A stretch of DNA of 30,949 nt from Myxococcales bacterium (lineage in GTDB: Bacteria; Myxococcota; Myxococcia; Myxococcales; Myxococcaceae), in the NCBI GenBank assembly GCA_003153055.1, contig PMBV01000115.1, positions 1-30,949 on the forward strand, given 5' to 3'. The notes under the pieces were generated by a model that worked only from the letters and a program-made list of their open reading frames with translations, did no database searches and was not told where the DNA came from. The translations under genes and the position numbers were made by a program. Below are positions 15,481-23,313 of this stretch, in pieces. How positions within the stretch are numbered: the stretch's first letter is position 1; each line of letters starts with the position of its first letter.

Positions 15481-17784
15481 GTGAGCGGGCGTGTTCTCAT
15501 CATCGGGCGCAGGGCTGCCAGTCTGGCCCCACGGCTCGAATCCTACGGGTATTCCTGCGAATCGACCGAGAAGCTCTCCTCGATGCGCCGGAGCCCACGG
15601 GTCGACGCAGTGGTGATCGCCGGCTCCGCTCGAACCGCCGGGTCGGCGCTGGAGGCCATTCGAAGGCACCCCTCCCTCAAGTCTCTTCCTGTGCTGGTCG
15701 ACGGGAGCGAGAGCCCGGGAGCCTTTCGAAACCTCGGCTTCGACGCCGTCGCCCGTGATCTCGAGGATCTCGAGCGCCAGCTTGCCGCCAGCATGCGGGC
15801 TCGCCGGTTGACCGACCACGACGCCTTGGTGCGTCATCGTCTCGAGCTGCTCCTCGAGGTCTCGCGCTCGGTGTCCCAGGGGGTGCCGGTGGCCGAGCTC
15901 ACCGTGTCCATCGCCCGCCGCCTCGAGGAGGCGCTGGGCTGCGAGCAGGTGTCGGCGCTCCAGGTGGAAGGGGAGGGCCCGAGAAAGGCGTGGCTGGTCG
16001 ACGGCTCGGGCGCCAAGACCCCGGTCGATCTGGCCGTCTCTCCCAAGCTGAGCGCGGCCCTCGAGCAGCGGGTGCCGATGGCCAGCGACGGCTCGTGGAT
16101 CTACCCGTTTCCCGGGCAGACCGAAGGGTTGGCGGCCCTCATCCTCCGGCGCGTCGAGCCCCTCGAGCAAGAGGAGCGCGACTTCCTCGAGGCCATTGGC
16201 CAGGCCTTGTTGGCCGCGCTGGAGCGGGAGCACAGTCACGCGGCCATCGCCCGGACCCGCGCCGATCTCGAGCGCGCCTATCTGGACCGGTACAAGGAGT
16301 TGCTCGACGCCAACAACCGTCTCAAGGCCATCGATCGCAAGAAGAACGAGCTGTTGGCCGTGTTGAGCCACGACCTCAGGGCTCCGCTCAACGTGCTCCT
16401 TGGCCATTCGCACCTCTTGGTGACTGATCAATCGCTCGACGCCGCCGCCAAGGCCTCGTCCGAGGCGATTCAGCGCACCAGCCGGAAGATGCTCGAGCTC
16501 ATCGAGAACCTCCTCGACAAGAGCCGAGGGCAAGAGCGAACGGTGCTCTTCACCCGCGCCCTCGACGTGGCCGAGACCTGCCAGGAGGTGGTGAGAGACC
16601 TGCAGATCCTCGCGCGTCAGCGGGGCATTCTCCTCAGGGCCGAGGCGCCGATGAGCCTCATGGTGCTGGGCGACGAGCAGAAGATCCGTCAGGTGCTCCA
16701 GAACCTGGTGACCAACGCGCTGACGCACGCGAACCAGGCCAGCGAGGTGGTGCTGCGCGCGAGGCTCAAGCCTCGGCCCGACGGCGACGTGGCCCTGGTC
16801 GAAGTGAAGGACAACGGGAAGCTCGCCGACCCCAACGCCTTGCTCCTCGCCTTCGAGCGCTCGCGGGGCCTGGGGCTGGCCATTTGCCGAGACTACGTCG
16901 AACGGCATGGCGGAGAGATCTGGGCCGAGGCCCCCTCCGATGGCGGCGCGCTGTTCATCTTCACGCTGCCAATTCGGCAAGAGCAGACCCCTCGCAGCGC
17001 GGTTCACGCGCTCGACGCACCCCTGGTGCTCCTGGCCGAGGACGACCCGGTGTTCTTGCGGGTCGCCTCGATGGGCCTCTCGGGCCATTACCGAGTCGAG
17101 ACGGCGCGCGACGGCGAGCAGGCGGTGGAGCGGGCCAAGGCCCTCAACCCCGACGTCATCGTGATGGACGTCTTCATGCCCCGCCGCGACGGCCTCGACG
17201 CCCTCCGCGAGCTCAAGGCGACGCCGCAGACCCGCAACATTCCCGTGCTGCTGGTCTCGGGGAACCCCGAGCTCACCGAGAAGATTCGGGCCCTCGACGT
17301 GGGCGCGGTCGATCACCTCACCAAGCCCTTTCCCCTGAGCACCCTGTTGACCCGGGTCACCGAAGCGATCCAGCGCTCGCCCAGGGCCCTCAACGCGGGC
17401 GGGCCCGGCAACGACCCCGAGACCGGGCTGTTCGATCATCTCGGCATCGTCAATCGCCTCTCACAAGAGCTGTCGCGCAGCGGGCGCTATGCGCGGCCTC
17501 TCACCATCGCGGTGCTCAAGCCGACGGCTCCACCCGGAGACCAGGTGCGGGCCTGTGCCGCGGTGATTCGCAAGGAGCTCCGCAGCCCTGACGTGGTGGG
17601 CCACCTCGGTGATGGCGTCATCGTGCTCATCCTGCCCGAGACTGAGCCGGCCGAGGCCCGACCCTTGGTCGAAAGGCTCTGCCAGCTGCTCGAGGGCGAG
17701 AAGGTCTCCTACCGATCGAAGGTGGCCGACGTGCGAGCGCTGGGCAACAGCCCCGACGCTGTGCTCGAGCAGGTCTTGGCGTGA
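15481..17784 (+). CDS. Hybrid histidine kinase with GAF, receiver and degenerate GGDEF domain
   Basis: 767 residues from GTG 15481 (AGGA nine bases upstream). The ATG at 15406 would add 25 residues, but those codons have G/C at only 14 of 25 third positions and look non-coding. Domains: a receiver-like fold without phospho-Asp (about 3-95); GAF (about 120-245); a helical linker; HisKA with H297 in LSHDLRAPLN; an ATPase domain with N412 in QNLVTNAL, then D444-N-G-K-L where DxGxG is expected, a very short ATP lid, and RGLGLAI; a receiver with AEDD, D563 (MDVFMPRRDG) and LTKPF (about 520-635); and a C-terminal GGDEF-like fold whose signature is reduced to L709-GDGV. Cytoplasmic, with no membrane segment. 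Inferred: a signalling kinase whose last domain no longer makes c-di-GMP. The input signal is unknown. Confidence 0.85.
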   Translation: MSGRVLIIGRRAASLAPRLESYGYSCESTEKLSSMRRSPRVDAVVIAGSARTAGSALEAIRRHPSLKSLPVLVDGSESPGAFRNLGFDAVARDLEDLERQLAASMRARRLTDHDALVRHRLELLLEVSRSVSQGVPVAELTVSIARRLEEALGCEQVSALQVEGEGPRKAWLVDGSGAKTPVDLAVSPKLSAALEQRVPMASDGSWIYPFPGQTEGLAALILRRVEPLEQEERDFLEAIGQALLAALEREHSHAAIARTRADLERAYLDRYKELLDANNRLKAIDRKKNELLAVLSHDLRAPLNVLLGHSHLLVTDQSLDAAAKASSEAIQRTSRKMLELIENLLDKSRGQERTVLFTRALDVAETCQEVVRDLQILARQRGILLRAEAPMSLMVLGDEQKIRQVLQNLVTNALTHANQASEVVLRARLKPRPDGDVALVEVKDNGKLADPNALLLAFERSRGLGLAICRDYVERHGGEIWAEAPSDGGALFIFTLPIRQEQTPRSAVHALDAPLVLLAEDDPVFLRVASMGLSGHYRVETARDGEQAVERAKALNPDVIVMDVFMPRRDGLDALRELKATPQTRNIPVLLVSGNPELTEKIRALDVGAVDHLTKPFPLSTLLTRVTEAIQRSPRALNAGGPGNDPETGLFDHLGIVNRLSQELSRSGRYARPLTIAVLKPTAPPGDQVRACAAVIRKELRSPDVVGHLGDGVIVLILPETEPAEARPLVERLCQLLEGEKVSYRSKVADVRALGNSPDAVLEQVLA

Positions 17785-19619
17785 TGCTGCTCCTGGTGCT
17801 GATGCACCTCGCCTCGGGGTCGCCCCAGAAGGCTCACCGGGCGGCCGTCGATCTGGTCGCCATGCGCGAGGCGATGGGTACCAGGGGGGCCGTCGTGCAG
17901 TTTCCCTCGGCCGCGACCTACGCGCACTTCCTCAAGGCTCGGCTCGCCCACGACGACGGCGATCAGCAGCGGGCCCTCGACGAGCTGCGCCTGGCGCTGG
18001 CCACCGACGAGGCCAGCCAGTACCTCAAGACGGCCCTCGCCTGGGAGTACGCCCACCAAGGTGAGCTGCGGCGCGCCGAGGGCGTGCTCGACGAGGTGCT
18101 GCTGCAGGCCCCCGATGACGTCCAGGCCCAGCGCCTCATGGGGCGGGTCCTGTTCGAAGCCAAGAAGCCTACTCGGGCTCGCCCACACCTCGAACGCGCC
18201 ATCAAGCTCTCCCCGACCGACCCCGAGGCTTACCTGGTGCTGGCCGAGCTGCTCGTGGAGCAGCGCCGCTCCGACGAGGCCATCAAGGTCATCGAGCGCC
18301 TTGAGAAGGCGCTGCCCGGAGACTCCACGGGGTATCGCAAGCTCGGCCTGGCCCTGGCGGCCCGCGGAGATGCGCCTCGAGCCGAGCGTCTGCTCGAGAA
18401 GGCCGTCGAGCGAGACCCGGGCGATCTCGAAGCGTGGGTCACCCTGGCGCACCTCTACGAGTCGGGCGGGCGTTCGAGCCGGGCGCTCGAGGCACTGGAG
18501 CGCGCTGCCCAGCGTGATCCCGAGAACCACGACGTATTGCTCGCCGCTGGCCGAGTGGCGCTCCGGCTCGGGAAGATCGAGGTGGGGCGCGCCTGGCTCG
18601 ATCGGCTCCTCAGCCTCGAGGGAGCCCCCGAAGTGGCCGTCAAGGTGGCCTTCACGTACCTGGCCGGCCACCAGTTGGAGCGAGCTGCCGACGTCCTCGA
18701 GACGGTGCGCGCGACCGAGCCAGAGCCGAGGCTGCAGTTCTACGCGGGCCTGGTGAACGAGCGGCTCGGGCGCCTCGGGGTGGCGCTCGCCGCCTTCGAG
18801 CAGGTCCCCGAAGAACGCGGCGAGTTGTACGCCGATGCCCAGCTCCATCGTGCCCTGTGCCTGTCGTCGCTCGGCCGGCATGAGGCGGCCCTCGAGGTGC
18901 TGACCCGGCTGGCCGTCGATCGACCTCGCTGGCCAGGGCTCGAGGTGACCTGGGCCCGGGCGCTCGAGCTGTCGGGGCAGGTCGCTCGTGCCGAAGCCTC
19001 GCTCGCGAAGGCCTTCGAGCAGGCGCCGTCGCCCGAGCTGGCCGAGGCGCTCACCGGCTTCTTTCAGCGGCAGGGCCACCTGGCCGAGGTCATTCCACTC
19101 TTCGAGTCGGCGGCTCGGGCCCACCCGACCGACGAGGATCTGCGCTTCGTGCTCGCCGTGGCTCTCGAGAGGGTGGGTGACTGGCGGGGAGCAGTGGGCG
19201 TGCTCGAGGAGCGCACCGATCGAAGCCCGGCGGCGGCCAACTTCGTCGGCTACGCGTTGGCCACCCACGGCCAGGAGCTCGATCGGGCCCTGCGCCTGGT
19301 ACAGCGCGCCCTCGAGAGCGGCCCAGACAATGGGGCCTTCCTCGATTCCATGGGCTGGGTCTGGTTCAAGCGCGGTGATGCCCGCCGAGCCCTCCAGTTT
19401 CTCCAGCGGGCCTTGGTGGCGGCACCTGACGAGCCTACGCTCCTCGAACACCTGGGCGAGGTGCTCCTTCACGGCGGGCAACGGGCCGAAGCCAGAGACT
19501 GCTTCCGCCGCGCGGTCGAGCAGCTGGCTCAGAACCCTGACTCGGCCGAGCGCCCTGGGCAGGGGGCCGATCTCGAGCGGAAGCTGAAGTTGCTGTCGCC
19601 CGGCGCAGCCTCTCGCTAG
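17781..19619 (+). CDS. TPR-repeat protein, probably exported
   Basis: About 612 residues; GTG 17781 overlaps the kinase stop (GTGA), and an ATG follows at 17784. A short hydrophobic N terminus (MMLLLVLMHLASG) may be a signal peptide. The rest is a run of about a dozen 34-residue tetratricopeptide units. Clear examples are EAYLVLAELLVEQRRSDEA, EAWVTLAHLYESGGRSSRA and, at the end, FLDSMGWVWFKRGDARRAL, then LLEHLGEVLLHGGQRAEA. TPR arrays are protein-binding scaffolds, so no enzymatic role is expected. Translational coupling to the hybrid kinase suggests it acts in the same signalling or envelope process. Partner unknown. Confidence 0.88.
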   Translation: MMLLLVLMHLASGSPQKAHRAAVDLVAMREAMGTRGAVVQFPSAATYAHFLKARLAHDDGDQQRALDELRLALATDEASQYLKTALAWEYAHQGELRRAEGVLDEVLLQAPDDVQAQRLMGRVLFEAKKPTRARPHLERAIKLSPTDPEAYLVLAELLVEQRRSDEAIKVIERLEKALPGDSTGYRKLGLALAARGDAPRAERLLEKAVERDPGDLEAWVTLAHLYESGGRSSRALEALERAAQRDPENHDVLLAAGRVALRLGKIEVGRAWLDRLLSLEGAPEVAVKVAFTYLAGHQLERAADVLETVRATEPEPRLQFYAGLVNERLGRLGVALAAFEQVPEERGELYADAQLHRALCLSSLGRHEAALEVLTRLAVDRPRWPGLEVTWARALELSGQVARAEASLAKAFEQAPSPELAEALTGFFQRQGHLAEVIPLFESAARAHPTDEDLRFVLAVALERVGDWRGAVGVLEERTDRSPAAANFVGYALATHGQELDRALRLVQRALESGPDNGAFLDSMGWVWFKRGDARRALQFLQRALVAAPDEPTLLEHLGEVLLHGGQRAEARDCFRRAVEQLAQNPDSAERPGQGADLERKLKLLSPGAASR

Positions 19620-19647
19620 CCTCTCCGCGAGCTCGGGAGGCACATGG

Positions 19648-20484
19648 ATGGCACGGCGCGATGAGGGCTTCTTCTCTTCGAGAGACGGGACGCGTCTCTT
19701 CTTTCGGTCGGCGGCTCCCGATGGCGAGCCCAGAGCGCTGGTGGCGATCGTTCACGGCTTCGGCGATCACTCTGGGCGCTACCTGCACGTCATCGACGAC
19801 CTGGTCGCCCGAGGCTTCTCGACCATTGCCCTCGACTACCGGGGGCACGGCAAGGCCGACGGGCCTCGCTCCGACTGCCGCCAGTGGCCCGACTACGTCG
19901 ACGATATGGAGGCCTTCTGGCGCAAGGCCCTCGAGCAGGCGGCCGGCACGCCTGCGTTCGTCCTCGGCCATTCCCACGGCGGCCTCATCGCTACCCACTG
20001 GGCGGCACTCCAGCCGGTCGGTCTCAAAGGCCTCGTGCTCTCCTCGCCGTATTACGCCCTGGCCTTCGCACCACCACCCCTCAAGCTGCTCGGCGCTCGC
20101 CTGGCCAAGCGCGTGTTGCCGGGGCTCCAGGTGCCGACCGGTCTGACGCCGCGGCAGCTGTCGCGTGACGCCGCGTGGCAGCAGGCGACGACCAATGACC
20201 CGCTCTACTTGCGTACGATCACGCCGCGGTCTTTCTTTGGAATTCAGGTGGCTCAGGCGGCCCTCCCCGGGCTTGCGACGTCGGTGACGCAGCCGTTGCT
20301 CATGGCTGCTGGAAGCGCAGATCCCGTGGCTTCGACCAAGGCTTCTCGGAGCTTCTTCGAGCTGGTGGCCTCTGAGGACAAGACGTGGAAAGAGTATGCC
20401 GGGTGCGTGCACGAGATCCTCAACGATCTCGGCAAGGAACAGGTGCTGGGCGATATTGGACAATGGATTTCGGCGCACTGCTGA
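19648..20484 (+). CDS. Alpha/beta hydrolase, monoacylglycerol lipase-like (serine hydrolase S33 type)
   Basis: 278 residues. Of two nearby ATGs, 19648 is in frame, with GGGAGG seven bases upstream. Family blocks: IVHGFGDHSGRYLHV (oxyanion region), ALDYRGHGKADGPR, the nucleophile elbow G-H-S109-H-G-G, the acid in AAGSADPVAS, and the histidine in CVHEILNDL. This pattern matches Hydrolase_4/monoglyceride lipases, which also act as lysophospholipases. No signal peptide, so it is probably cytoplasmic or membrane-associated. It lies 28 bases after the TPR gene on the same strand. The precise ester substrate cannot be read from sequence. Confidence 0.9.
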   Translation: MARRDEGFFSSRDGTRLFFRSAAPDGEPRALVAIVHGFGDHSGRYLHVIDDLVARGFSTIALDYRGHGKADGPRSDCRQWPDYVDDMEAFWRKALEQAAGTPAFVLGHSHGGLIATHWAALQPVGLKGLVLSSPYYALAFAPPPLKLLGARLAKRVLPGLQVPTGLTPRQLSRDAAWQQATTNDPLYLRTITPRSFFGIQVAQAALPGLATSVTQPLLMAAGSADPVASTKASRSFFELVASEDKTWKEYAGCVHEILNDLGKEQVLGDIGQWISAHC

Positions 20485-20496
20485 CGTACGGTGCGC
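20473..20496 (+). terminator. Hairpin at the end of the hydrolase gene, possible terminator
   Basis: GCGCAC (20473-20478) pairs with GTGCGC (20491-20496) around a 12-base loop spanning the stop codon. The arms are perfect but there is no T-run, so it is a weak or factor-dependent terminator at best. It would separate the hydrolase transcript from the bactofilin operon. Confidence 0.3.
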
Positions 20497-20623
20497 GGCG
20501 AACCCGGGAGGAGGGCTTTGTTCATCAACGGCGCGGCGCAAGCCGAAACGACAAGGCCCTGGGTAGGGCGGGGGCGTTCCACGATTACAGCAGTCTGGCC
20601 ATCGCTTAAGGCGTGAACCACAC
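20485..20623 (+). promoter_or_regulatory. Leader and probable promoter region of the bactofilin-padC operon
   Basis: 139 bases without a convincing gene; an overlapping 74-codon frame is a hydrolase shadow. It is the only space in front of bacN and so probably holds the operon promoter, but I could not identify a clear -35/-10 pair. AAGG at 20608-20611 is about 12 bases from the bacN ATG, a long spacing. Confidence 0.35.
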
Positions 20624-20968
20624 ATGGCGAACACCGATCAGATCAACATCATCGGCAAGGGCATCACCATTCGAGGCAGCCTCACCGGCGGCGGCGACCT
20701 CGTCATCGAGGGAAAGGTGGAGGGCCAGATCGCCCTCAAGAATCACCTCACCATCGAGTCCTCAGGCTTCGTCGAAGCCGACATTCGTGCTGACGAGCTC
20801 ACCATCAATGGCACGGCGAGCGGCAACATCGATGCCTTGACCAAGGTGTCCATCAGCCAGTCGGCGAAAGTCAACGGCGACATCAAGGCGACCCGGGTGG
20901 TGATCGAGGACGGCGCGGTCTTCAACGGGTCAATCGAGATGGACGTCAAACTCCCCGACGACCTCTGA
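20624..20968 (+). CDS. bacN: Bactofilin (BacN-like)
   Basis: 114 residues, almost entirely the bactofilin (DUF583) right-handed beta-helix: glycine-rich turns repeat every 17-20 residues (GKGITIRGSL, GGGDLVIEGKVEGQI, SSGFVEADIRADELTINGTASGNI, SAKVNGDIKATRVVIEDGAVFNGSIEMD). Bactofilins polymerise without nucleotide into filaments. In Myxococcus xanthus, BacN, BacO and BacP co-assemble into elongated subpolar scaffolds that hold ParA and PadC and position the ParB-bound origin regions. It is first in a run of three paralogues followed by the ParB-like gene, the same order as in M. xanthus. There is no long tail, as expected for the short paralogues. Confidence 0.85.
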   Translation: MANTDQINIIGKGITIRGSLTGGGDLVIEGKVEGQIALKNHLTIESSGFVEADIRADELTINGTASGNIDALTKVSISQSAKVNGDIKATRVVIEDGAVFNGSIEMDVKLPDDL

Positions 20969-21018
20969 AACTGATTCCCAGCATCAAAGCTTTCTCCGCA
21001 GCACCTGAAGGAAGACAC

Positions 21019-21342
21019 ATGGCGAACACGATCATCGGATCGAGCATCATCATCGACGGAGAAATCTCCGGCGACGAAGATCTCGTGATTCAGGGGACGG
21101 TGAAGGGAAAGATCTCGCTCAAGGAGAGCCTGTACGTCGAGGCCTCTGGCGTGGTCGAGGCGGACATCGAGGTGCAGAACGTCGAGATCGCAGGTCGGGT
21201 GACTGGCAACATCGCCGCCACTGACAAGGTGGAGCTCAAGGCCGACTGCCGAGTGGTAGGTGACGTGCGAGCTCCGAGAATTCTGATTGCCGACGGAGCC
21301 AGCTTCAAGGGCAACGTCGACATGGACGTCAAGGAGCGCTGA
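21019..21342 (+). CDS. bacO: Bactofilin (BacO-like)
   Basis: 107 residues with GAAGGAAG upstream of the ATG. It is a single bactofilin beta-helix: ANTIIGSSIIIDGEISG, EDLVIQGTVKGKISL, VEASGVVEADIEVQNVEIAG, DGASFKGNVDMD. It aligns with BacN and BacP along its whole length, so the three arose by tandem duplication. It shares the M-A-N-T beginning with bacN. Expected to co-polymerise with its neighbours into the chromosome-segregation scaffold. It has a minimal C-terminal tail (VKER). Confidence 0.85.
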   Translation: MANTIIGSSIIIDGEISGDEDLVIQGTVKGKISLKESLYVEASGVVEADIEVQNVEIAGRVTGNIAATDKVELKADCRVVGDVRAPRILIADGASFKGNVDMDVKER

Positions 21343-21348
21343 CCCCCC

Positions 21349-21966
21349 ATGGCGGCTACCAAGGAATTCGGCGCGACCGGAGACTCGACCATTATCGGCC
21401 CCTCCATACTCATCAGTGGCAAGCTCTCGGGCGACGAGGACCTCACGGTTCGCGGTCGGGTCGAGGGCGAGCTCTCGCTGACCCGCACGTTGATCGTCGA
21501 GCCTTCGGGCATCGTGAAGGCCAACGTGGCGGTTCGCAACGCCATCGTCTCGGGTGTGGTGGTGGGCAACATCACCGCCACCGAGTCGGTCGAGTTGACC
21601 CGCGAGGGCCGAATGGTGGGCGACATTCGGTCGCCTCGCGTCATCATCGTCGACGGCGCCAGCTTCCGCGGCCGCGTCGACATGGGCACCGCCGAGCCCC
21701 GCGCGGCCTCCGAGCGCACCGAGCGACCGGTGCAGAGGCCCGTCGCGCTCACCCGCCCAGTGGTGCGCCCGCAGGCTCAGCCACCTCGTCCGGCCCTCAA
21801 GCTGCCGACCAAGCCCGCTCTCCCGCCGGCGCCTCCGCCCCGCGTGGTGGTCGAGCCCAGGGTCGAGCGTGTGGAGGCCGCCAAGCCTGCCCCGCCGCCT
21901 CCTCCCCAGCCAGTCGTCGTGGCCGAGGGCGGAAAGAAGAAGGTCCTGGTAAAGAAGAAGAAATGA
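21349..21966 (+). CDS. bacP: Bactofilin with proline-rich, basic C-terminal tail (BacP-like)
   Basis: 205 residues; ATG six bases after bacO. Residues about 10-112 are the bactofilin beta-helix (STIIGPSILISGKLSG, EDLTVRGRVEGELSL, DGASFRGRVDMG). Residues about 113-205 form a disordered Pro/Arg/Val-rich tail that ends in GGKKKVLVKKKK. In M. xanthus BacP is the longer paralogue with an extension that recruits partners, including the small GTPase SofG for polar pilus ATPase localisation, so the tail is a plausible docking site; that transfer is inference. The padC start follows one base after the stop. Confidence 0.87.
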   Translation: MAATKEFGATGDSTIIGPSILISGKLSGDEDLTVRGRVEGELSLTRTLIVEPSGIVKANVAVRNAIVSGVVVGNITATESVELTREGRMVGDIRSPRVIIVDGASFRGRVDMGTAEPRAASERTERPVQRPVALTRPVVRPQAQPPRPALKLPTKPALPPAPPPRVVVEPRVERVEAAKPAPPPPPQPVVVAEGGKKKVLVKKKK

Positions 21967-21967
21967 C

Positions 21968-22732
21968 ATGACCGACGAGGGTCACAGCGACACGCCTGAG
22001 CAGCCGCGGCCGCCGGGTTCCGAGCAGGTGGCACCTCAAGGTGCGCCTGCCTCGACGCCCGAAGCGCCGGCGTCGGCGACTCCCGATGGCGAGACGGTCT
22101 CCTCGGTCATTCACAAGCACTTCGTCGCGCCGGCGCTCATTCCCCTGGATCGAATCGTCGACGACGCGACGTTCCAGGTGCGACTCGACGACGAGATGGA
22201 AGACGTCGCCGCGCTGGCGACTGACATCGCTCGTCTCGGCCAGCTGTTTCCCATCGATCTCAGGCTCCAGCCACCTGATCACTTCCAGGTGATCACCGGC
22301 TTTCGTCGAGTGGCAGCGCTCCGCTTTCTGCAGCGCGAGAAGGTGCTGGCCAGGCTCCACACCGATCTGGGCGACAACGACGCGATGCTGATGGCGCTGG
22401 CTGCCGCGATTCACGGCCGCTCGGTCTCGAGTCAGGCGCTGGTCGCCGCCAAGGGCCGCCTCGAGCAAGCGGGCAAGCTCTCCGCCGCCGCGCGCGACAT
22501 GCTGGACAAAGCCCTGTCGAGCGAATCGGGGTTGGGGCCCGAGCAGGTCGAAGAAGAGGTCGACGCCGACGAACTGGCTGCCGAGGTGACGATGCGGCTG
22601 GGTGAGTGCAATTCTGACCTGAGCCTGTTGGCCGACGTGTTTGACGATCTCGATGACGAGCGCAAGGCCGCGCTCCTCGAGCAGCTCAAGTACTCGGTCG
22701 AGCTGGTGCAGTACCTGGAGAGCCGCCGGTGA
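21968..22732 (+). CDS. padC: PadC-like ParB/Srx-domain adaptor of the bactofilin scaffold
   Basis: 254 residues. A Pro/Ala-rich disordered N terminus (1-45) precedes a ParB/Srx domain (about 50-150) with F69-Q-V-R72 (in place of the usual QPR box), LGQLFPIDLRL, and the CTP-binding box V-I-T-G111-F-R-R114. The following stretch, AAAIHGRSVSSQ, stands where true ParB has ENLQR. No helix-turn-helix domain for parS recognition follows; instead there is an acidic helical C-terminal region. M. xanthus PadC is the known case: a CTP-binding ParB/Srx protein that links ParA to the BacNOP scaffold. Synteny here is the same, which supports the name. The stop overlaps pyrE (GTGA). Confidence 0.8.
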   Translation: MTDEGHSDTPEQPRPPGSEQVAPQGAPASTPEAPASATPDGETVSSVIHKHFVAPALIPLDRIVDDATFQVRLDDEMEDVAALATDIARLGQLFPIDLRLQPPDHFQVITGFRRVAALRFLQREKVLARLHTDLGDNDAMLMALAAAIHGRSVSSQALVAAKGRLEQAGKLSAAARDMLDKALSSESGLGPEQVEEEVDADELAAEVTMRLGECNSDLSLLADVFDDLDDERKAALLEQLKYSVELVQYLESRR

Positions 22733-23313
22733 AGACGCCCAACGAAGGTCCCGGAGATCTGGTCGCTGATCGGGCGAGGCTCCTCGATCTGTTGACCCGC
22801 CTGTCGTACGCCAAGAAGCGCGTGACCCTGGCCAGCGGGCGTGAGTCGGACTTCTACATCGACTGCAAGAAGGTCGTGCTGACGGCCGAGGGCCATTGGC
22901 TCGCCGGACGGCTGCTCTACGAGCTGATTCGCCAGAAGACGCCTCAGGCCACCGGCGTGGGAGGCCTCACCATGGGCGCCGACCCCCTGGCCAGCGCCGT
23001 AAGCCTGGTGAGCTACCACCACGACGCGCGGCTCAACGCGTTCCTGGTTCGCAAGGAGCCCAAGGGCCACGGCAGTGGGCAGTGGGTCGAAGGCCTGGGG
23101 TCGCTGGCCCCAGGGGCCTCGGTGGCGGTGGTGGAAGACGTGGTGACAACCGGAGGCTCGGCCATCAAGGCCATCGAGCGGGCCAGGGCAGAGGGGCTCG
23201 TGCCGGTGGGCGCGTTCGCGGTGGTCGATCGCCAAGAGGGCGGTCGCGAGGCCATCGAAGCCTCGGGTGTGCCGGCCTTCTCGCTCTTCACCCGCGAGGA
23301 CTTCCCCAGATGA
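22729..23313 (+). CDS. pyrE: Orotate phosphoribosyltransferase
   Basis: 194 residues, GTG start overlapping the padC stop. Characteristic parts are LASGRESDFYIDCKKVVLT near the N terminus, GVGGLTMGADPLASAV, and the PRPP-binding loop VAVVEDVVTTGGSAIKAI. VRKEPKGHGSGQWVEG is the flexible catalytic loop. Known reaction: orotate plus PRPP gives orotidine 5'-phosphate and diphosphate in de novo pyrimidine synthesis. The length is normal. The coupling to padC is odd functionally, although PadC binds CTP, the end-product nucleotide of the same pathway. Confidence 0.93.
   Translation: MKTPNEGPGDLVADRARLLDLLTRLSYAKKRVTLASGRESDFYIDCKKVVLTAEGHWLAGRLLYELIRQKTPQATGVGGLTMGADPLASAVSLVSYHHDARLNAFLVRKEPKGHGSGQWVEGLGSLAPGASVAVVEDVVTTGGSAIKAIERARAEGLVPVGAFAVVDRQEGGREAIEASGVPAFSLFTREDFPR

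Noticed and set aside
20576..20583. GTTCCACG, a half of the parS consensus, just upstream of bacN
   Set aside because: Tempting next to a segregation locus, but only a half site. The same octamer also occurs inside coding sequence near 14950 and 30720, so it is at chance level; no full palindrome is present.
20385..20609. A 74-codon frame between the hydrolase and bacN
   Set aside because: Most of it overlaps the hydrolase in another frame; Arg/Gly-rich composition, no ribosome site, no family match.
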